Below are positions 1 to 6,593 of a stretch of 11,437 nucleotides of DNA, one piece after another. Location: NCBI GenBank assembly GCA_025774425.1, contig JALGWA010000016.1, positions 1 to 11,437 on the forward strand, given 5' to 3'. This stretch comes from a bacterium (GTDB lineage Bacteria > Arandabacterota > Arandabacteria > Arandabacterales > JALGWA01). A model generated the notes under the pieces. The model worked only from the letters and a program-made list of their open reading frames with translations, did no database searches and was not told where the DNA came from. A program made the translations under genes and the position numbers. The number at the start of each line of letters is the position of its first letter. The stretch's first letter is position 1.

Positions 1-156
1 TCGTTTCGGGAGGGCCGAGTCGGCCGAGTACGCGCGGAGGGGAGTGACCGGAGAAGCGCGAGGAGACTCAGCCCTGTGCGGAGTCTGGACGAGGACGGCG
101 GGCTCCCGGGAACGCCGAGAGGCGGGTGCGCGGGGGAGGCCGGGGGCCGACAAAGT
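1..156. other. Unassigned GC-rich stretch at window edge
   Basis: I recognise no gene here. Plus-strand frame 1 stays open from the window edge to a TGA at 169-171, but the translation is rich in Arg and Gly and its stop falls inside the terminator hairpin at 157-184, so it does not look like a real protein end. I see no tRNA, rRNA, RNase P, tmRNA or SRP motif. It may be the 3' end of something lying left of the window, sharing the hairpin as a bidirectional terminator. Confidence 0.3.
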
Positions 157-184
157 AAAAAGGCGGGGTGAGCCCCGCCCTTTT
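157..184 (-). terminator. Intrinsic terminator, strongest on the minus strand
   Basis: A 12-bp stem (arms 157-168 and 173-184) closes a 4-base loop. Read on the minus strand all twelve pairs form, with one U-G wobble at 161/180, and the transcript continues into UUUUUACUUU. Read on the plus strand the same position is an A-C mismatch and the following tract is only UUUUACCCUU. The structure therefore favours stopping leftward transcription, although it could also stop rightward transcription. Confidence 0.8.
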
Positions 185-373
185 ACCCTTCTCCGCTAGC
201 GCGAGATCATGGATCCCGCGCCCCTGAACCGAGAAAGCGCCCCAGGATTCACTTCACTACTTCCAGGACTGGAAACAGCCGCCGGAACCAGTCGACTCCT
301 CTGTCATCGCACTCTATTGCGGCAATCACTTGCCCGCCCATCTAAGCCAATCTCTGCAAACAATGCGTAATAT
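157..373 (-). ncRNA. Candidate structured small RNA, about 215 nt
   Basis: This interval runs from a predicted start about 7 bases past the -10 element of the promoter at 380-409 to the intrinsic terminator at 157-184. It holds no convincing protein gene. Visible helices in transcript order are: a hairpin 319-337 (7 bp, one bulged base, 4-base loop); TTCCA/TGGAA around 263-276; an outer TTCTC/GAGAA pairing enclosing a hairpin at 199-221 (10 bp, 3-base loop); and the terminator. The 199-221 hairpin has a G-U pair (216/204) that would be A-C on the plus strand, matching the minus-strand bias of the terminator. It does not resemble 6S RNA, SRP RNA, tmRNA or RNase P RNA as far as I can tell. Alternatives are a long structured 3' tail of the upstream dehalogenase-like mRNA, since I see no terminator between 507 and 410, or an mRNA for a very short peptide. 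Confidence 0.45.
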
Positions 374-379
374 GTTACT

Positions 380-409
380 TATATAGACAAAACGTCCAAA
401 TGATGTCAA
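380..409 (-). promoter_or_regulatory. Sigma-70-type promoter reading leftward
   Basis: On the minus strand a perfect -35 TTGACA (409-404) is followed after 18 bases by TATATA (385-380), or after 17 bases by CTATAT. A run of six A residues lies immediately upstream of the -35 (412-417 read on the minus strand), as in an UP element. The local sequence is far more AT-rich than its surroundings. No protein gene follows, so it probably serves the structured transcript at 157-373. Confidence 0.6.
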
Positions 410-506
410 GCTTTTTTCAGTCCTTTGCTCACAAAAACGGCTCACTGGTCCGATGCCCACACGCGATTACCCCACAACGGAATCACGCCCCGGCGGACCC
501 GGCCGC

Positions 507-1673
507 TCAGCCCACCCAGGCAGGCCTCGGCCCCTGCTTGAACCTGGAGCCGTAGAAAACGTCGTCCAGGGCGACGAGGGCCCGCCTGGATGCAGGGATG
601 TTCACCGCGGTCCACGCGACGGCGCGATGGAAGGCCGTCGGCGGCTTGGACCACGGGCAGACGGTCTGGCAGATCATGCACGCCGCCCCGGCCTTCTCCC
701 AGTAGAGAAGGCATTTCTCGGCGTCGACCTTCCACCGGAGCGTGCCGTTGACCTCGACCTTGCCGCCGGTGGGGATGGCGCCCGCCGGGCAGGTCCTGGC
801 GCACTTGAGGCACTTGGAGCAGAAGTCCTGTATGCCGATGTCGGCGGGCCGGTCATGCGCCAACGGCATGTCGGTGGTCACGCAGGAGAGTCTGGTGTCG
901 GCGCCGTAGCGCCTGCTCACCATGTAGCCGCATCTCGCGAGCTCGCCGAGGCCGGCGTCGACGGCGACCGGCACGACGAGCACGCAGTAGTTCCTGAGAT
1001 GATGCGCCCTCGCCGAATAGCCCAGAGTCCTGATGAAGCGCGCGACCTGCACGGCGACGAGGGCGCTCCTGGCGTACACCCTGCCGACCTCGAGGTCGGA
1101 GGCCTCGCCGGGCCCGGCCCTCATCACGTCCAGGTCCTGGGCGAAAGCCATCGCGATCGCGTTGGGATGTTCGATCACTATGGGATCGCCGTAGCGTCCG
1201 CCAGTGTAATGCCGAGGCATGCCCTCGAAGAGAGGCGGGTTCGCCCGCTGTTCGCCGAAGAAGGGGAGCACTCCCCGGTGGGAATAGACCCATTCCTGCT
1301 TGAGGGGGCCGATGCCGACCATGTCGGCGCCGAGGTGAAGCGCCAGCGCCTTGATAATACTCGAGTTCTCGCCCGCGCTCCTGCCGGCGCCGGGGCTCAG
1401 GGGAACTCCGTCGACGCAGTCGGGAAGACCGAGGTGGGCGATCGGCGAGAAGGCGCCCTGGTAGTACGCCTTCTCCCAGCCGCCGGCGCTCGTGTCGCGC
1501 TTGGCCCGGATGAAGCCGCCGAGGGCGCGGTCGACTTGTGCGAGATGCGGCTTCCTCCGGTGGTATTCGATCTCCTCCGGCGAGCCCGGCTCCAGGCACT
1601 CCCTCGCGAAGACGTTGTCGCGCTCGTCATAGCGCTCGACCTTGCCGACGATCTCATAGGTGGGACCTTCCAT
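507..1673 (-). CDS. Reductive-dehalogenase-like double [4Fe-4S] protein
   Basis: This 388-residue protein resembles the corrinoid/iron-sulfur core of reductive dehalogenases (RdhA superfamily, distantly related to epoxyqueuosine reductase QueG). The C-terminal part has two ferredoxin-type motifs: CSKCLKCARTCP (Cys285, 288, 291, 295) and Cys321 followed after ten residues by CMICQTVCPW (Cys332, 335, 339). Upstream, DAGLGELARCGYMVS and TDMPLAHDRP match the region that precedes the clusters in RdhA proteins, and the N-terminus YEIVGKVERYDERDNVFAR resembles the start of the mature RdhA domain. There is no twin-arginine signal and no small RdhB membrane-anchor gene beside it, so it is probably cytoplasmic. 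The family normally binds a cobamide, but the substrate cannot be told from sequence and dehalogenation should not be assumed. The ATG at 1673 is preceded by AAGGA seven bases upstream. A TTG at 1712 is the -35 element of a promoter and is not a likely start. The catalytic Tyr and Lys/Arg known from characterised members need an alignment to assign. Confidence 0.88.
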   Translation of the reverse strand: MEGPTYEIVGKVERYDERDNVFARECLEPGSPEEIEYHRRKPHLAQVDRALGGFIRAKRDTSAGGWEKAYYQGAFSPIAHLGLPDCVDGVPLSPGAGRSAGENSSIIKALALHLGADMVGIGPLKQEWVYSHRGVLPFFGEQRANPPLFEGMPRHYTGGRYGDPIVIEHPNAIAMAFAQDLDVMRAGPGEASDLEVGRVYARSALVAVQVARFIRTLGYSARAHHLRNYCVLVVPVAVDAGLGELARCGYMVSRRYGADTRLSCVTTDMPLAHDRPADIGIQDFCSKCLKCARTCPAGAIPTGGKVEVNGTLRWKVDAEKCLLYWEKAGAACMICQTVCPWSKPPTAFHRAVAWTAVNIPASRRALVALDDVFYGSRFKQGPRPAWVG

Positions 1674-1682
1674 CACCCCATC

Positions 1683-1712
1683 CTTATAAGGGTCCCCTTC
1701 CGCCCATGTCAA
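1683..1712 (-). promoter_or_regulatory. Sigma-70-type promoter abutting the dehalogenase-like gene
   Basis: The minus strand carries TTGACA (1712-1707), 18 bases, then TATAAG (1688-1683). Transcription would begin near 1676, at or a few bases before the GTG/ATG start codons at 1676 and 1673. The -10 element overlaps the AAGGA that looks like the ribosome binding site (1685-1681), so a transcript from this promoter would be leaderless or nearly so. It lies between the terminator of the protease gene and this gene, which fits an independent transcription unit. Confidence 0.5.
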
Positions 1713-1749
1713 CCTCCGGTTCGCGGGAGCCGCCCCGCCCCAAAGAAGG

Positions 1750-1774
1750 AGCGGGGCTCACGCAGAGCCCCGCT
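1750..1774 (-). terminator. Intrinsic terminator after the C25 protease gene
   Basis: A perfect 10-bp stem AGCGGGGCTC/GAGCCCCGCT encloses a 5-base loop, 49 bases past the protease stop codon. On the minus strand it is followed by CCTTCTTTG, a moderately U-rich tail. It separates the protease transcript from the dehalogenase-like gene downstream. Confidence 0.7.
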
Positions 1775-1823
1775 TCAGTCTCTTCCCGCCCGGAACGCCG
1801 GCCCGGCGTCCCCTGCCGGTCCT

Positions 1824-4800
1824 CTACCGGACCGATATCACCTTGTGAACCTTCTCGAACCCGTGCGCCTTCATCCTGACGAAGTAGACGCCGGGAGAGG
1901 ACTTGCCGCTGTCCCATTCCCTCTCGTAACTTCCGGGCTCGAAAACGGAATCGGCCAGCGTGCCCACGACCCTGCCCTGCACGTCGAACACCTCGACCGC
2001 GACATGCGTCGCCGTGGGGACGTCGAACTTGACCCTCGCCTTGCCGCTCACGGGATTCCCGCCCGTGATGCGGAGGGCGAAGCTCACGGGAGCGGGCCTC
2101 ATGTCGTCCGGGTCGATCCTCACCGAGGCGAGGTCGGCGCTGACCTCCACGTCGTCGATGTACCAGCCCTCCGCGGTCGTGTAGCCGTCCGAGCCGAACT
2201 GGAACCTGATGATCGCGCTGCCCGTGTAGGCCGAAAGATCGAAGGTCGCCTGCTCCCAGCCGCTCGTCGAGCCGTAGCACGGCGTGTCGGCGTCGAACGG
2301 GCTTGCCGAGTTGGGGTATATGAGATGCGGGTAGCCGCCGTTCGGCGTGATCAGCGTCCAGGACGACCCGCCGTCGGTGGAGATCTCGACGATGCCGCCG
2401 TCCCAGGCGTAAGGCGGATTGCCGTCATAGAGCTCGGCGTCCATGTAATGCCAGAAGGTCAGCGTGGCGTCCGGCCCGAGGCACAGCGCCGGCGTCATGA
2501 GCGCGCCGTTACTGTAATCGGCGTAGTTGGCCGACCCCGCGCCGCCGTTCTTCCACGAATACGCGCCCCCGGCCGTATGGTTGCGGTTGGTCTCCATGTG
2601 CCACTCGTCCGTGTAGCCGTCGTTGACGACCTCGTGCGTCCAGGGACCCTCGCCGCTCTCCATGTCGTCCTGTATGAGGCCGCCCGTCGTCATGCCGGCC
2701 GACAAGGACAACTGGCGCCCGCTGGCCAGGTGTACGTCCAGCACCATGTCTATCCGGTGGAACACCGGGCAGGCCGGCGACACCATGACGACGAACGCGG
2801 GTGAGAGCTGGGCCTGCCCCCCGGCCGGCACGACGGCCGCAGAGGACTCGTCCCCGAGCACGGTCGAGTATGGGTCGCTCGTGCTCAGGTACACCGTCGC
2901 CCCTTCCGCATCGCCCGACCCGCCGTTGGCGAGCGTGAAAGTCAGTTTGACCGTCTCACCCGGCTCCAGGCATCCGTCGACGTTCCCGACCACCGAGTCC
3001 TCGATCACGAGGCTCTCGACGGTGAGCACGGGGGCATGCGCCGTCAGCTGGACGTGGCGCGTAACCGCCGTGTCGGAGTAGGCGAGGCGGACCGCAAGGT
3101 CCAGGACCTCGCCGTCGGGAACCTCCGGGTCCGCGATGAACCTCAGCGTGCCGACGGCGGCCGCCTCCTCCCCCGGCGGGATCGACGGGAACGTCGTCGT
3201 CGAGTCCACGACCTCGACATACGGATCGGCGGATCTCAGCGTCGCCGCGGCTCCGACCGTCGTGGTCTGCCCTATGTTCTCCACCGTGATAACGGACTCG
3301 ATGTACTCGCCGTCGTCGACAAGGCCGTCCGAGTTGCCGGAGCTCCCGCCGGAGGCGTCGTCATCGACCGGGAAGTCGGTGAGAATGAGCAGCGCACCGG
3401 CCGCCTCCGCGACGGGAATCGTATCGTTGTAAGTATAGAAGTTGTGCGCTCTCACGCTCAGGAAGAGCTCCCCCGTCTCGAGCGCCACCGGGTCGACGTA
3501 GGCGTAGCCGTCGGCGTCTGTGACGCCGAACGAGTAGGTGGAGTCGCTGAATATACTCACCCTCGCGTCCTCGACGGGACCGCTGCCGGTAACCCTGACG
3601 GCGACCTCGTTCTCCCCGACGTAGATCGTATCGGGATGGATCACGGTCGGCGTGCCGGGCACGCCCGTCCATATGTCCATGGCGGGGTCGCCGAGGACGA
3701 CCAGCTCGTAGTAGACCCATCTGCCGGGACCCGTAGCGTCTATGAAGGGGATGTTGTCCACCCGCGAGTCCACATCGGCCAGGCCGAGCACGGTGATGTC
3801 CTCGCCGAACACGGCGTCGAAGAACTGCCTGTCGTAGTACTGGCTCGCGCCCCTCGTGCTCGCGTGGGCGCCCCAGCCGTAGCGCGTGTTGCCGATAAAG
3901 GCGACCGCGGCGTACTGGCTCATGGTGAAGTACTCGCCTATGCAGTCGTCGGTATAAGACCCGTCGGAGGTCCTGTTGTCGAAGGACGCCGCATAGCAAC
4001 CCTGCGTGTATATGATATTGTAGGTATGGCCGACGCCGTCATTCGTCAGGCTTGCGACATCGCTGTTCACCATCCTGAGGCCGTAGGTCGTGCTGCAGTG
4101 ACCGAGATGGTTGACGATGTGCTCGCCGCCGTTGAGAAGCGGAATGAGGTCGTTCTTGTCCCACTCGTCCGGGTTCAAGTCCCTGTCATAGAGAGTCGTC
4201 ACCGTGAAGTTCCCCGGGAACCCGACCGTCGTATAGCCGTGGGTGCTTGCGCCGTCCTTGATCTCGTCCTTGTAGTCGGCGCCCCAGGTGGGATCGTCCC
4301 AGAGGAGCTCCCCCGCCATCAGGGCGTTCTCGATGTCGCCGGTGACCGGCGTCCTCTGGTACTTGACCATCTTGTCGACGAAGCGGCCGGCCTCCGCGAG
4401 GGTGCTGACCGACGCCCTCCCCGACGAGACCTCGGGAACGAGATCGGCCTCGCCCACTTCGCCCCAGAATGCGTCGCCGTCCGTATTCCAGTTGCCGTCG
4501 AGCCCCATGTAGTAGAGATCGGCGGCGATGTCGGAGTCGGTCGTCCCGCCGGCGTCGGCGTAGAGCCCGCGGTGCGGGATCACCTCATCGTCGCCCCCCA
4601 GCAGAACGTACTCCGTGCCCCAGTTCTGATAGGCGTCGATGATGAAGTTCCTGATCTTCATCTGTGTGTCGTCGCCGGTGTAATTCGACGTGATGTCGGA
4701 AACGAGTACGATCTTGGCCTTGTAACCCTGCTCGTTCTTGAGATCCCGGAGATCCTCGAAGGCGCTCTCCAGCGTCGAGTTGGTGATGATGACGTATGGG

Positions 4801-5498
4801 TACGCCTCCGCCGGATCGACGATCGACCCCAGCACGGCGGGTACCTCCCTCGCCTCGTAGGAACGGGCCTGGCTCGCGTCCGCGACCATGCGGGCCAGCA
4901 GCACCCTGTCGTTCTCGACGCCCGCGCGGAGTGTCCTCAGAGAGCGTGCGAGCGCCTCGCCGCTCGGTCGTGTCTCCAAGACGATGTCGATACTCGATGC
5001 GAAACGGACAGCCTTGTCCGCCCCCACATAGGCGGCCGGGTAGATCCTCAGGAAGGCTATGTTGTATCCCCTGAAGGTCTCCGTGCCGACATACACCACC
5101 CGCTCGGCCGGGAACGGCGTGTCGCTCGCGTATATCTCCTCGTCCGGGAGCGTCCGCTGATACGGGCCCTCCATGCTCAGCGGGTACTGCTTCTGGGCGC
5201 ACTCCAGCGGACGGCCGAGCTCGTACTCGACCTCTCCCCTGACCTGCGCGCCGACGCTCACGACCTCCTCCCCCTGGGGGAGAAGTATGCTCACGCCGTA
5301 GGCGGGAAGCAGCGGCTCGCCCGGAAGACCGACCTCGAGGCAGCCCTTGACGCTCACGGTGCTGAACCCGCCCGAGACCCCGATCTCGGGCGCATCGAAA
5401 TCAACCGTCTTCTGCATCACGGATGCCCCGGCACCCGAATAGGCGACGACTAGTACGGCTGCAAGGAGAAGACTGGTAAGGGTTGGTCCGTTTTTCAA
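1824..5498 (-). CDS. Secreted gingipain-like C25 cysteine protease, FlgD/T9SS-like C-terminus
   Basis: This 1224-residue extracellular peptidase of family C25 (clan CD) has these parts in order: signal peptide about 1-24 (KNGPTLTSLLLAAVLVVAYS, small residues after it); gingipain-type propeptide about 25-230; catalytic domain about 234-612; Ig-like domain about 615-695; two CARDB-like beta domains about 700-930; a jelly-roll region about 945-1117 ending in GWYIDDVEV, as in immune-inhibitor-A-type proteins; and a C-terminal FlgD/T9SS type A-like sorting domain about 1140-1224 (VEVFDVQGRVV, GVYFVRM). The candidate catalytic dyad is His467 in NHLGHCS and Cys501 in TQGCYAASFD, and LLGGDDEVIP is also typical of the family. 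Family members usually have GHG where this has GHC (Cys468). The start is a TTG at 5498 preceded by AGGAGG seven bases upstream. The frame stays open to 5753, but that extension shows no signal peptide and crosses a promoter. The gene probably forms its own transcript, with a promoter at 5590-5618 and a terminator at 1750-1774. Likely roles are nutrient scavenging or processing of surface proteins, and the substrate is unknown. Confidence 0.93.
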   Translation of the reverse strand: MKNGPTLTSLLLAAVLVVAYSGAGASVMQKTVDFDAPEIGVSGGFSTVSVKGCLEVGLPGEPLLPAYGVSILLPQGEEVVSVGAQVRGEVEYELGRPLECAQKQYPLSMEGPYQRTLPDEEIYASDTPFPAERVVYVGTETFRGYNIAFLRIYPAAYVGADKAVRFASSIDIVLETRPSGEALARSLRTLRAGVENDRVLLARMVADASQARSYEAREVPAVLGSIVDPAEAYPYVIITNSTLESAFEDLRDLKNEQGYKAKIVLVSDITSNYTGDDTQMKIRNFIIDAYQNWGTEYVLLGGDDEVIPHRGLYADAGGTTDSDIAADLYYMGLDGNWNTDGDAFWGEVGEADLVPEVSSGRASVSTLAEAGRFVDKMVKYQRTPVTGDIENALMAGELLWDDPTWGADYKDEIKDGASTHGYTTVGFPGNFTVTTLYDRDLNPDEWDKNDLIPLLNGGEHIVNHLGHCSTTYGLRMVNSDVASLTNDGVGHTYNIIYTQGCYAASFDNRTSDGSYTDDCIGEYFTMSQYAAVAFIGNTRYGWGAHASTRGASQYYDRQFFDAVFGEDITVLGLADVDSRVDNIPFIDATGPGRWVYYELVVLGDPAMDIWTGVPGTPTVIHPDTIYVGENEVAVRVTGSGPVEDARVSIFSDSTYSFGVTDADGYAYVDPVALETGELFLSVRAHNFYTYNDTIPVAEAAGALLILTDFPVDDDASGGSSGNSDGLVDDGEYIESVITVENIGQTTTVGAAATLRSADPYVEVVDSTTTFPSIPPGEEAAAVGTLRFIADPEVPDGEVLDLAVRLAYSDTAVTRHVQLTAHAPVLTVESLVIEDSVVGNVDGCLEPGETVKLTFTLANGGSGDAEGATVYLSTSDPYSTVLGDESSAAVVPAGGQAQLSPAFVVMVSPACPVFHRIDMVLDVHLASGRQLSLSAGMTTGGLIQDDMESGEGPWTHEVVNDGYTDEWHMETNRNHTAGGAYSWKNGGAGSANYADYSNGALMTPALCLGPDATLTFWHYMDAELYDGNPPYAWDGGIVEISTDGGSSWTLITPNGGYPHLIYPNSASPFDADTPCYGSTSGWEQATFDLSAYTGSAIIRFQFGSDGYTTAEGWYIDDVEVSADLASVRIDPDDMRPAPVSFALRITGGNPVSGKARVKFDVPTATHVAVEVFDVQGRVVGTLADSVFEPGSYEREWDSGKSSPGVYFVRMKAHGFEKVHKVISVR

Positions 5499-5528
5499 TG
5501 TACTCCCTCCTGTCCGGCGCCCAAGATA

Positions 5529-5576
5529 CGCAAAAAATGCGGCCAAATAGCACACAGGAGCGGTGACCCCGCTCCT
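5529..5576 (-). promoter_or_regulatory. Two leader hairpins upstream of the C25 protease
   Basis: In the predicted 85-base 5' leader of the protease mRNA, a perfect 8-bp hairpin AGGAGCGG/CCGCTCCT with a 5-base loop spans 5576-5556. A small CGCA/TGCG hairpin with a T-rich loop spans 5541-5529. The first copies an AGGAG-like sequence into a stem, well upstream of the real ribosome binding site at about 5510-5505. The effect, whether stability, attenuation or none, cannot be told. No riboswitch class is recognised. Confidence 0.35.
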
Positions 5577-5589
5577 CTGCGCCTGGAAT

Positions 5590-5618
5590 ATTCTACCACA
5601 TATCTCGTTGAATGTCAA
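5590..5618 (-). promoter_or_regulatory. Sigma-70-type promoter of the C25 protease
   Basis: A perfect TTGACA (5618-5613), a 17-base spacer and TAGAAT (5595-5590, five of six matches to TATAAT) lie on the minus strand. This predicts a start near 5583 and a leader of about 85 bases before the TTG start codon at 5498. The surrounding AT content is locally raised. It is the best promoter match in the window. Confidence 0.72.
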
Positions 5619-5799
5619 AAGCTTCGCGGTCTCGGCGTTACCCGCCCTATGATCGGTCCGGGCGGGAGCCCCGGTCGCAACCGCAGCCCGGAGCCGCCAT
5701 AACCACATGACCGCGTCCCGCGGCAGGACCTTGTGAGAGCCCGCGACTCGCACACCCGCCGCGGAAGCCGGCTCACGATCGCCCGGACCGCGCCGCCCG
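5619..5799. other. Gene-free part of the gap between small secreted protein and protease
   Basis: The gap between the two genes is 301 bases. Its left part holds the promoter and leader hairpins listed separately. In this right part I see only GC-rich sequence with short imperfect inverted repeats, for example around 5667-5685, and no hairpin with a U-tract that would make a clear terminator for the gene ending at 5800. Confidence 0.4.
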
Positions 5800-6420
5800 T
5801 CAACGATACATCGACTTGATGCGTCCCCATGTCGAACCCTCGGCCGCCGACGGCCCGCCCTCGCCAGTGAGGATGAGATCCGTGGCCACCTCGAGCACGT
5901 GGAACGGGAACATCGACTCGGCGAATACCAGCGTGTCGCAATAGCTCAAGAGGCCGTCGCCGTTGTCATGCCAGGCCGTGACGTGATAAGGGCCCTGGCA
6001 GAAGGTAGGGTGTATCTCATGCCATTCGGTGCCCACGGGGTCGTCTATGGGCTCGTCGTAGTGGGCGAACCCGCCGAGGAAGTCCATGTAGATGGTGTCT
6101 ATTTCCAACGTCGGGAAGCCGAGGTTGACCATGCCCACGGTCACGGTCACCTCGTCGACATGATACCAGAAGACATCCCCGCCGGCGTCGGTCATGTCGA
6201 TGCAGTCGCTCGGGCTGAGAACCCCGTCGCCGTTGTCGATCCAGGACGTCAGCTGCCACGGAGCGCAGTAGAGCGGGTAGAGCTCGTGCCACCACGTCCC
6301 GACGGGAGCGGCGAGGTCGATGAGCCCCTGGTCGGTGTTGTGGAGATAGGACTGCTCGGCGAGAGCGGGAGCGGTGAGCAATATGCCGAGCGTGATGAGT
6401 ACCGGTAGCGACTTCCTCAT
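5800..6420 (-). CDS. Small secreted protein with a duplicated DNGDG domain
   Basis: This 206-residue protein has a clear signal peptide (about 1-21, cleavage after PALA). I do not recognise a named family. The mature part is two copies of one domain, about residues 28-97 and 118-186, offset by 89-90 residues. Shared features are PVGTxWHE (39-46 and 128-135), a Cys (52 and 141), TxW, DNGDGxLS (62-69 and 152-159) with an Asp and a Cys close behind (Asp72/Cys73 and Cys161/Asp162), and HVxEV (87-91 and 174-178). The DNGDG loop resembles the calcium loops of dockerin or EF-hand proteins but is one residue short of the dockerin pattern. The two cysteines per copy could pair. The start ATG has GGAGG six bases upstream. 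A longer reading from 6459 would put extra residues before the signal peptide. It is likely an envelope or extracellular protein, with function unknown. Confidence 0.85.
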   Translation of the reverse strand: MRKSLPVLITLGILLTAPALAEQSYLHNTDQGLIDLAAPVGTWWHELYPLYCAPWQLTSWIDNGDGVLSPSDCIDMTDAGGDVFWYHVDEVTVTVGMVNLGFPTLEIDTIYMDFLGGFAHYDEPIDDPVGTEWHEIHPTFCQGPYHVTAWHDNGDGLLSYCDTLVFAESMFPFHVLEVATDLILTGEGGPSAAEGSTWGRIKSMYR

Positions 6421-6448
6421 GATTGACCTCCGTGTTTTCGATGAGACT

Positions 6449-6466
6449 GCGGGCAACAACGCCCGC
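6449..6466 (-). promoter_or_regulatory. Leader hairpin before the duplicated-domain gene
   Basis: A perfect 6-bp stem GCGGGC/GCCCGC with a 6-base loop lies 29 bases before the start codon at 6420. It would be in the mRNA leader if transcription starts near 6530. It leaves the ribosome binding site free. It has no U-tract, so it is not a terminator. Confidence 0.25.
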
Positions 6467-6536
6467 CTGCGCCGGTTGAAGCGCGGACAGAATCGGCTCC
6501 TATCACCCCCTTCCCGGTTGCACCCGGTTCGACGGC

Positions 6537-6565
6537 AGTATATCCGACCTGTCTCCGCGCCGAAA
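6537..6565 (-). promoter_or_regulatory. Possible promoter of the duplicated-domain gene
   Basis: A good -10 element TATACT (6542-6537) is preceded at 17 bases by TTTCGG (6565-6560), a poor -35 match. The predicted start is near 6530, giving a leader of about 110 bases. It lies in the gap left of the repeat cluster, so it is placed to serve the gene at 6420-5800. Confidence 0.3.
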
Positions 6566-6593
6566 GCACTTTGATACCCCGGTCAACCCCCGA

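Noticed and set aside
249..341. Minus-strand 30-codon reading frame (begins MGGQVIAAIEC) inside the candidate RNA
   Set aside because: It has no good ribosome binding site and its bases are taken up by hairpins. It stays possible as a small peptide but I have no positive evidence.
1674..1712. Alternative TTG start at 1712 for the dehalogenase-like gene
   Set aside because: This TTG is the first half of the -35 TTGACA, and the ATG at 1673 fits the family N-terminus and has AAGGA at good spacing.
453..2804. Long plus-strand reading frame of 783 codons
   Set aside because: It lies antisense to the dehalogenase-like gene and the protease, has an Arg/Ala/Val/Asp-rich composition with no domain, and crosses a terminator and a promoter. 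It is a GC-rich shadow.
3036..5453. Long plus-strand reading frame of 805 codons opposite the protease
   Set aside because: Composition is dominated by Arg, Val, Asp and Gly with no recognisable motif, while the minus strand encodes a complete C25 protease.
5499..5753. N-terminal extension of the protease frame to 5753
   Set aside because: It crosses the promoter and leader, shows no signal peptide, and the TTG at 5498 has a strong ribosome binding site directly before a textbook signal sequence.
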